Assembly (NCBI GenBank): GCA_946061795.1
Contig: CAMGSK010000044.1
Coordinates: forward strand, 1-10,269
Direction: 5' to 3'
Length of the DNA stretch: 10,269 nt
Origin: an uncultured Elusimicrobium sp.
GTDB taxonomy: Bacteria; Elusimicrobiota; Elusimicrobia; Elusimicrobiales; Elusimicrobiaceae
Shown here: piece by piece, positions 6,998-10,269 of the stretch
Numbering within the stretch: position 1 is the stretch's first letter
Layout of the letters: each line of letters begins with the position of its first letter
Notes under the pieces: generated by a model
Seen by the model: only the letters and a program-made list of their open reading frames with translations
The model's database searches: none
What the model was told of the DNA's origin: nothing
Program-made: the position numbers and the translations under genes

Positions 6998-8362
6998 TTA
7001 CCACGTAATAACCGGTCCGCAATTACGTAAAATTTGATTTACTCCGTCGGCCAAGCAGTCCACTTGGTCATCGTGCGCGTGCTTCATGTCCTGCCTAAAC
7101 GCCACGCACTCATCCAAAAAATCTTCCATTCCCTCCTGCGGAATGAACACTTTCCCCGCCGCCACATACGGCACGATGTCGAGCACGCGGGAAAATTTGT
7201 CTTTCTGCCGCGCCAGCGGAACAATGGGCAGGTTCTCCCGTACCAGCTCCTGTATCAGCCCCGTCCCGCTTACTTTGTCCTCAATAAAAAACGCGCCCAC
7301 CGTGCCGAATCGGCTCTGCATTTGCCGGTAAAACACCCGGGCCGTAGAGAGCAGTTCCGGGGCTTCAAACTTGCCCCGCACCTGCGCCAGCAAATAGGCG
7401 TTGCCCTGCACCAGCCCCCACGCTTGGAAAACGGTAAAGTCATTGGTTTGGCCCGTTTTCTGCGCGGTATCGGCCACGATCACCACCCAAGAGGGCGATG
7501 CCGGAAGCTGCGCGTATCGTTTAAACCAAGCCAGCTTCAGCACGTTTCCGCCCGCCACCGTGGGGCTTTGCTGGTAAAGAGCTTCCCAGGCAATCGGCCC
7601 GACGGTCCTCTTCTGCGCTTCCAAGAACTCCAGCGGGCGCAGCTCCGGGAACAACGCTTGCCCCTCCGCCGAAACAGCCGGATAACGGAACGAAAGAACC
7701 CCTTTCAAATCCCGCTTGAGCGTGCCAATCAAATCGTCCACGTGCCACCGGCTGTGCACCACCACAATCATGCTGGGCGTTTGCCGGCGGCTGACGATAT
7801 CGGCCCGAAAGCGGTCCAAGATTTTTTCCCGCATCGTTTGGCTGTACGCTTCTTCCCGGTTTCGGTACGGATCGTCAATCAAGGATATGTGCGACGGGTG
7901 ACCGATGTTCCCGGCTCCCATTAAGCGGAAATCCACCTGTCCGCCGGCCGTACCGTCCGGCTTAACCAAGCCGAGCGTCTCGATATTTTCCGCCTGTCCG
8001 TTCCCCGTCCGCGCCCCGAATACGGCCAAGTAGCGCGGGGAACGTAAAATCAGCTTTACGTTGAGCGACGTTTCAAAGAGCAATTTGTCGGACGCGGTGT
8101 AATAGTTAAACCGCCTGTCCGGGTGCAACCCTGCCAGCCACGCCAAAAAGTGCCGCATAATGGTGGATTTGCCGTGCTGTACGGGGGCCTCCACCGTGGC
8201 GACGGGTAAGCCGCCGTTTAAAAACCGCCAGTAAACTTCGTACTGCAAAAAATCGCAAAACGCTTTAACCCACCAGTTTGTTTTTTGCCCGACCCCGCCG
8301 ACATAGCGGTAAAACGCATAAAAATCACTCTGCAATGTCCGGCGCATCTCGTCCTGCGTCAT
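6998..8362 (-). CDS. terL: Terminase large subunit (packaging ATPase and nuclease)
   Basis: A 454-aa two-domain packaging motor. The ATPase half has a Walker A-type P-loop VEAPVQHGKST (57-67), with K65 in the lysine position, a Walker B strand HISLIDDP (158-165), and a coupling-type motif VVVHSRWHVDD (200-210). The RNase H-like nuclease half has acidic residues at D298 (VIVADTAQKTG), E361/D362 (FFIEDKVSGTGL) and D431, D432 and D435 (HAHDDQVDCLAD), the usual metal-binding set. The YQQSPTVAGG segment (263-272) links the two halves as in many prophage terminases. GGAG lies seven bases before the ATG, and the first 38 bases overlap the small subunit gene. It is complete, of normal length, and no key residue is missing. 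Confidence 0.96.
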   Translation of the reverse strand: MTQDEMRRTLQSDFYAFYRYVGGVGQKTNWWVKAFCDFLQYEVYWRFLNGGLPVATVEAPVQHGKSTIMRHFLAWLAGLHPDRRFNYYTASDKLLFETSLNVKLILRSPRYLAVFGARTGNGQAENIETLGLVKPDGTAGGQVDFRLMGAGNIGHPSHISLIDDPYRNREEAYSQTMREKILDRFRADIVSRRQTPSMIVVVHSRWHVDDLIGTLKRDLKGVLSFRYPAVSAEGQALFPELRPLEFLEAQKRTVGPIAWEALYQQSPTVAGGNVLKLAWFKRYAQLPASPSWVVIVADTAQKTGQTNDFTVFQAWGLVQGNAYLLAQVRGKFEAPELLSTARVFYRQMQSRFGTVGAFFIEDKVSGTGLIQELVRENLPIVPLARQKDKFSRVLDIVPYVAAGKVFIPQEGMEDFLDECVAFRQDMKHAHDDQVDCLADGVNQILRNCGPVITW

Positions 8363-8771
8363 GCAAACGCTCCGCCATAATTTTTTTAAGGTCGTCTTCC
8401 GATATTTTCTCGGTTTTAAGGGTTAAATCCACCTTGCTTTCTGCGGGAGCCAGCAAGCTGATAAGGCTGATGGCCGCCTGAGCCTGCTTATCCGACATAC
8501 ATTCCCCGCCCGCCAAAAAATAGTTCCGCAAACGTACCGCAAAGGCCCGCATGGCAATCCGTGTTTTACCTAATCCGTCCGGCACGGCTTCGGCAAATAC
8601 TTCGGCGATGTTGTCTTTTAACCGGTTGCGCTCGTGCCATTTTTTGAGCCCTTCGCTTTTGGCCTTCGGGCTAGGCTGGTTTTCGCTTGTAAAACGGTGC
8701 TCCGCCGGAGGGACTACGCCGTTCCTCCCGCTTGCTTTGGCCTTTTTCTTTTCCGTTTTGCTGGTCGTCAT
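8325..8771 (-). CDS. terS: Terminase small subunit (probable, DUF5681-like N-terminus)
   Basis: A 148-aa protein directly upstream of, and overlapping by 38 bases, the large terminase, the usual place for the DNA-recognition subunit. The N-terminus is lysine rich and continues RFTSENQPSPKAKSEGLKKW (residues 27-46), similar to the F-x-x-G-x-SGNP-type start of DUF5681 and phage small-terminase proteins. The centre (47-110) is helical and the end (112-148) is acidic. No helix-turn-helix can be called with certainty by eye. The ATG at 8771 has no recognisable SD: it follows closely on the T-tract of a predicted terminator (8791-8814). Translation may be weak or depend on the leader structure. The role is inferred from position and the N-terminal motif. 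Confidence 0.75.
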   Translation of the reverse strand: MTTSKTEKKKAKASGRNGVVPPAEHRFTSENQPSPKAKSEGLKKWHERNRLKDNIAEVFAEAVPDGLGKTRIAMRAFAVRLRNYFLAGGECMSDKQAQAAISLISLLAPAESKVDLTLKTEKISEDDLKKIMAERLHDAGRDAPDIAE

Positions 8772-8790
8772 ATTGAAAAACCGGGGGAAT

Positions 8791-8814
8791 AAAAAACCCC
8801 GCGTTATAGCGGGG
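8791..8814 (-). terminator. Intrinsic terminator B' in the terminase leader
   Basis: CCCCGC (8797-8802) pairs with GCGGGG (8809-8814) around a 6-base loop and is followed on the minus strand by TTTTTT. It lies just 20 bases before the terminase start codon and downstream of promoter-like P2. As written it would stop transcription entering the late operon unless it is suppressed. The stem and tail share an identical 18-bp sequence with terminator B at 9028-9045. Confidence 0.8.
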
Positions 8815-8825
8815 CGTAAGAGTGG

Positions 8826-8879
8826 AAAAAAAGAGAACAGACCACTCAGGCCAGGATTCGGCCTAAATAATCAGTTCTC
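8826..8879 (-). terminator. Long 5' hairpin with U-tract after promoter P2 (A')
   Basis: On the minus strand GAGAAC (8879-8874) and GTTCTC (8838-8833) enclose a continuous arm of Watson-Crick and G-U pairs down to AGGCC/GGCCT, with loop GAATCCT. TTTTTTT follows (8832-8826). Four or more pairs are G-U on the minus-strand RNA and would be A-C mismatches on the plus strand, so the structure favours minus-strand RNA. It begins about five bases after the predicted P2 start. It may terminate transcription or act as an RNA signal. Confidence 0.65.
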
Positions 8880-8890
8880 GCAGTAACCAT

Positions 8891-8919
8891 AGTTTAAATA
8901 AGTTTTAGCGAAAAATCAA
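8891..8919 (-). promoter_or_regulatory. Promoter P2, minus strand, before the terminase operon
   Basis: TTGATT (8919-8914) and TAAACT (8896-8891) are separated by 17 bases, four of six matches to each sigma70 consensus box. The predicted start is near 8884, just before hairpin A'. The -35 box overlaps the stop of the 28-aa ORF. It is weaker than P1, and its call rests partly on the identical layout of the two cassettes. Confidence 0.5.
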
Positions 8920-9002
8920 GTGATACTTAAAAGAAATGAAATTTTTATCAATAAATCCACGATTTCCCGCATTAACGTCAAACATTCCCAGATTTTCTTC
9001 AT
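8916..9002 (-). CDS. Candidate 28-aa leader peptide between the two cassettes
   Basis: An ATG at 9002 with AGGAG nine bases upstream opens a 28-codon frame that ends in TGA. The peptide starts MKKIWECLTLMREIVD and ends LLIKISFLLSIT. It is mostly hydrophobic from residue 8 on, with two or three charged residues on one face, so a short membrane or amphipathic helix is possible. It lies downstream of P1 and its two terminators, and its stop overlaps the -35 box of P2. The same frame is open farther upstream through the terminator hairpins, but that portion is probably chance. I do not recognise a family. It could be a true small peptide (for example a toxin or regulator) or a chance ORF. Confidence 0.38.
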   Translation of the reverse strand: MKKIWECLTLMREIVDLLIKISFLLSIT

Positions 9003-9034
9003 ATACGATTTCTCCTGCATTAATTTCGGGGAAT

Positions 9035-9058
9035 AAAAAACCCCGTCGGTTGACGGGG
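9035..9058 (-). terminator. Intrinsic terminator B after promoter P1
   Basis: CCCCGTC (9041-9047) pairs with GACGGGG (9052-9058) around a 4-base loop and is followed by TTTTTT on the minus strand. The stem start and tail are identical over 18 bp to terminator B'. It lies 75 bases after the P1 -10 box, compared with 77 for B' after P2. Confidence 0.82.
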
Positions 9059-9073
9059 CTTCGGATTGTTTGC

Positions 9074-9126
9074 AAATAAAAAAGCGTACAAACACCACCC
9101 AATTAAGGGCGGATGTATATACGCTT
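9074..9126 (-). terminator. 5' hairpin with U-tract at the P1 start point (A)
   Basis: On the minus strand AAGCGTA (9126-9120) pairs with TACGCTT (9088-9082), with inner helices ACA/TGT and CCGCCC/GGGTGG around loop TTAATT. TTTTATTT follows. One inner pair is G-U on the minus strand and an A-C mismatch on the plus. The hairpin begins at the predicted P1 start (about 9126), so a transcript stopped here would be a bare hairpin of about 50 bases, either a tiny RNA or an RNA signal for readthrough. Confidence 0.65.
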
Positions 9127-9132
9127 ATGGAT

Positions 9133-9161
9133 AGTATAACTAATCAAACGCTATTTTTCAA
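9133..9161 (-). promoter_or_regulatory. Strong promoter-like sequence P1, minus strand
   Basis: TTGAAA (9161-9156), a 17-base spacer, and TATACT (9138-9133) match five of six bases in each sigma70 box with ideal spacing. It faces the terminase operon, with its predicted start near 9126. It is the best promoter-like sequence I found in the window. It is followed within about 100 bases by two terminator-type hairpins. Confidence 0.75.
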
Positions 9162-9185
9162 GGGGCCGCCTGTAAAGGCGACCCC
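9162..9185 (-). repeat. GC-rich inverted repeat abutting the P1 -35 box
   Basis: On the minus strand GGGGTCGCC (9185-9177) pairs with GGCGGCCCC (9170-9162) over nine pairs including one U-G, with loop TTTACA. It ends exactly where the P1 -35 box begins. The plus strand would have an A-C mismatch at the same place. What follows is not U-rich, so it is a weak terminator at most. It could also be an operator. Confidence 0.55.
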
Positions 9186-9290
9186 TGCTTGTTAGTAGGA
9201 GAGAACACATAGGTTATATACGAGAGGAAAAACAGTTTACAGATAGACATATATAAACAAATAAAAAATTTACAAATAGTACCAAGGGAT
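9186..9290. other. AT-rich divergent control region with a direct repeat pair
   Basis: This 105-base stretch separates minus-strand P1 from the plus-strand 55-aa ORF. It contains TTTACAGATAG at 9236-9246 and TTTACAAATAG at 9269-9279, on the same face about three helical turns apart (33 bp). AT-rich boxes such as TATATA (9215-9220, 9250-9255) are present, but none has a well-spaced -35 for the plus strand. A binding site for a regulator is plausible but not shown. Confidence 0.4.
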
Positions 9291-9458
9291 ATGAGCAAAC
9301 GACACTTTAAATTTAAAAAACAGAGGATGGGTAATCTCTTAAAAACCGCTCATTACAAAGGGGAAAATCCTTTTATGGGTTTTTTTAGGACTCCCGATAT
9401 ATGGACGCTAATCGGCCTCATATTGGACGTTATCGGATTATTATTCTTACTAAAATAA
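9291..9458 (+). CDS. Candidate 55-aa single-span membrane peptide, unknown family
   Basis: This is the only credible plus-strand gene. It starts MSKRHFKFKKQRMGNLLK, giving a strongly basic N-terminus, and ends with the hydrophobic stretch IWTLIGLILDVIGLLFLLK (residues 37-55), which fits one transmembrane helix with an aspartate at residue 46. The basic side is expected to face the cytoplasm. AAGGGA lies only a base or two before the ATG, which is too close for a good SD, and later methionines (residues 13 and 29) have no better site. The frame is open back to 9213 without a start codon. It ends five bases before a bidirectional hairpin. A small toxin, holin-like or signalling peptide is conceivable. 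I do not recognise it. Confidence 0.45.
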   Translation: MSKRHFKFKKQRMGNLLKTAHYKGENPFMGFFRTPDIWTLIGLILDVIGLLFLLK

Positions 9459-9487
9459 ATAAATATCCCCCCTGTATCGGGGGGATA
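9450..9487 (-). terminator. Intrinsic terminator of the toxin-antitoxin-like operon
   Basis: TATCCCCCC (9464-9472) and GGGGGGATA (9479-9487) form a perfect 9-bp stem with a 6-base loop. On the minus strand it is followed by TTTATTTATTTTA, so it should end transcription of the minus-strand operon 12 bases after its last stop. The plus-strand 55-aa ORF ends just before it, so two transcripts converge here. The plus-side tail is less U-rich. Confidence 0.85.
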
Positions 9488-9498
9488 GCTTTGAAGCT

Positions 9499-9975
9499 TT
9501 ATTGTTTTAAAACGGGTTTTAAACTATATCCCACCGCGTCAAATAAGCGCAGGATAGTGGATAGTTGCGGCGCGCGGCCTCCGTTTTCCATGCGGGCAAT
9601 ACTGGGCTGGTTGATACCTGTTTTGTCAGCCACTTGCTGTTGCGTCATTTTGGCTTTTTTACGCAGTTCTACAAAACGAGCTACCAGCTCAGCCACGGCT
9701 TCATCTTCGCGCGGTGCGTCGGGCCAGTCCTGCCCGTTAAGATACAGTTCGGATTCGGCCAAATCTAAATTCTCATTCCAACGCACCCCGCACCCGCCGA
9801 AGGCTACCTCCGCCCGTTTAAATAAATTCCAGTTTTCCAACGCGTGAAAAACGGGAATTTCATCCAACAGTTGTTTACAATCGTATTTTTTAAATTCCCC
9901 GTTTTCAAACAGTACGCCCAAAAACATATCTTCCAACGGGTATACTTTGCGTATTTTTAACCATTTGGTCGTCAT
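9499..9975 (-). CDS. DUF2442 domain fused to XRE-family HTH regulator (antitoxin-like)
   Basis: A 158-aa protein. Residues 5-82 match DUF2442: a strand pair IRKVYPLEDMFLGVLFENGEFKKYD, the PVFHALENWNLFKRAEV turn, and VRWNENLDLAESELYLNG. Residues 98-157 are an XRE-type helix-turn-helix of the HigA sort: ELRKKAKMTQQQVADKTGIN, SIARMENGGRAPQLSTILR, then AVGYSLKP. It probably binds DNA to repress its own operon and may neutralise the DUF4160 partner. DUF2442 is often encoded alone next to DUF4160, so the fused HTH is a notable form. The start at 9975 has GGAGG five bases upstream; the frame extends to 10002 without a good site. The stop is followed by a strong terminator. Antitoxin activity is inferred from pairing. 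Confidence 0.82.
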   Translation of the reverse strand: MTTKWLKIRKVYPLEDMFLGVLFENGEFKKYDCKQLLDEIPVFHALENWNLFKRAEVAFGGCGVRWNENLDLAESELYLNGQDWPDAPREDEAVAELVARFVELRKKAKMTQQQVADKTGINQPSIARMENGGRAPQLSTILRLFDAVGYSLKPVLKQ

Positions 9976-10012
9976 AATTACCTCCCTCCTCCCCTTAATC
10001 AAGGGGAGGGAG
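9976..10012 (-). promoter_or_regulatory. Hairpin across DUF4160 stop and DUF2442-XRE ribosome binding site
   Basis: On the minus strand CTCCCTCCCCTT (10012-10001) is followed by loop GATT and AAGGGGAGGAGGGAGG (9996-9981). The adjacent pairing gives a nine to ten-pair stem with CTCCCC. An alternative register could pair CCTCCC with the SD GGGAGG itself. The stem contains the last bases of the first gene (stop 9997-9995), so ribosomes finishing that gene would melt it. This is the arrangement expected for coupling the two proteins. Confidence 0.6.
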
Positions 10013-10240
10013 TTTTACCACTTTCCGTTCATTCCACATTTTTAAAAGTTCCGCTTTGTGCGGTTTGGCCCATTGTTTAACCAGTTTTTCCGCCGTCTTA
10101 GGCAAGTTCCCTTTTACTTTAAGCGTTTCAATTTCAAAACTGGCTTTAAATTCCCCGTATTCAGCGTGAAAATGGGGTGGATTATGCTCTCTATACAGTA
10201 AGCTGATGACTATTCCGTAAAATCTGGCAATTTCGGGCAT
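9995..10240 (-). CDS. DUF4160 protein (toxin-antitoxin-like partner)
   Basis: A complete 81-aa protein that matches DUF4160 closely: MPEIARFYGIVISLLYREHN at the start, then the signature EHNPPHFHAEYGEF (residues 18-31) with histidines at 19, 23 and 25, a LPKTAEKLVKQWAKPHKAELLKMW helix (46-69), and a short KLPPLD end. DUF4160 genes are commonly found next to DUF2442 genes and the pair has been predicted to be a toxin-antitoxin module. The histidine cluster suggests metal or nucleotide binding but has no proven role that I can state. AGGAGG lies about eight bases before the ATG. The stop is 19 bases from the start of the DUF2442-XRE gene, so the two form one operon. Confidence 0.87.
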   Translation of the reverse strand: MPEIARFYGIVISLLYREHNPPHFHAEYGEFKASFEIETLKVKGNLPKTAEKLVKQWAKPHKAELLKMWNERKVVKLPPLD

Positions 10241-10263
10241 TGTGTTTCCCTCCTGTTTTTATA

Positions 10264-10269
10264 TTTATA
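10264..10269 (-). promoter_or_regulatory. Possible -10 box of the DUF4160 operon, cut by the window edge
   Basis: TATAAA on the minus strand is the last sequence in the window, about 23 bases before the DUF4160 ATG. It fits a sigma70 -10 box in position and sequence. The -35 region would lie outside the window, so the call cannot be completed. Confidence 0.3.

Noticed and set aside
5686..7924. Plus-strand frames of 262 and 296 codons opposite the portal and large terminase
   Set aside because: Both are shadows of well-recognised minus-strand genes and show no domain or start site of their own.
8905..9102. Minus-strand 65-aa and 60-aa frames in the control region
   Set aside because: Both run through the stem and U-tract of terminator B and start near the structured hairpin A without an SD. 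Only the terminal 28 codons of one of them, with an AGGAG site, were kept as a candidate.
8772..9290. tRNA, CRISPR array or insertion sequence in the non-coding region
   Set aside because: No cloverleaf, no regularly spaced repeat of more than two units, and no transposase fragment or terminal repeats with target duplication were seen.

Overview
The window holds the head and connector half, plus the start of the tail half, of a tailed-phage (siphovirus-type, HK97-fold) morphogenesis operon. All of it is on the minus strand, so the operon reads from high to low coordinates. It is probably a prophage or phage contig from a bacterium of roughly 50-55% GC. No ribosomal or housekeeping marker is present, so I do not name a host. 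No integrase, immunity, replication or lysis gene is recognisable. Most genes carry good Shine-Dalgarno (SD) sequences and overlap by a few bases, as in a single polycistronic late unit.

Operon order in the direction of transcription: small terminase (8771-8325), large terminase (8362-6998), a portal fused to a MuF-type head-morphogenesis domain (6993-4870), prohead protease (4880-4248), major capsid protein with an N-terminal coiled-coil scaffold domain (4264-3041), a 54-aa protein (2992-2828), gp6-like connector (2819-2238), head-closure protein (2241-1903), HK97 gp10-like protein (1910-1446), DUF3168-type tail terminator (1449-1039), tail tube protein (1018-485), and tail assembly chaperone (482-75). 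The chaperone has a predicted -1 frameshift extension ending at 16-18. A further gene starts at 40 and runs off the window. Terminase and portal package DNA into a prohead built from the capsid protein and matured by the protease. The connector, closure and terminator proteins join head to tail, and the chaperone supports tail assembly.

The most unusual part is the AT-rich control region 8772-9290, just upstream of the terminase genes. It contains two minus-strand promoter-like sequences (P1 9133-9161; P2 8891-8919). Each is followed at its predicted +1 by a long hairpin with a U-tract, and then at matching distance by a short GC-rich hairpin with a TTTTTT tail. The two short terminators share an identical 18-bp sequence. 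The layout is a promoter with tandem terminators ahead of the late genes, written twice. It resembles late control by antitermination (lambda Q/pR' or HK022 put-like), but no antiterminator gene is visible here. A 28-aa ORF sits between the two cassettes.

To the right, 9186-9290 is AT-rich, with two copies of TTTACArATAG exactly 33 bp apart. A 55-aa plus-strand ORF (9291-9458) with a single predicted membrane helix runs away from the late operon. It converges on a terminator (9450-9487) shared with a minus-strand two-gene operon at the right edge: a DUF4160 protein (10240-9995) and a DUF2442-XRE fusion (9975-9499). This pair is a toxin-antitoxin-like module, with a hairpin spanning the stop of the first gene and the SD of the second.
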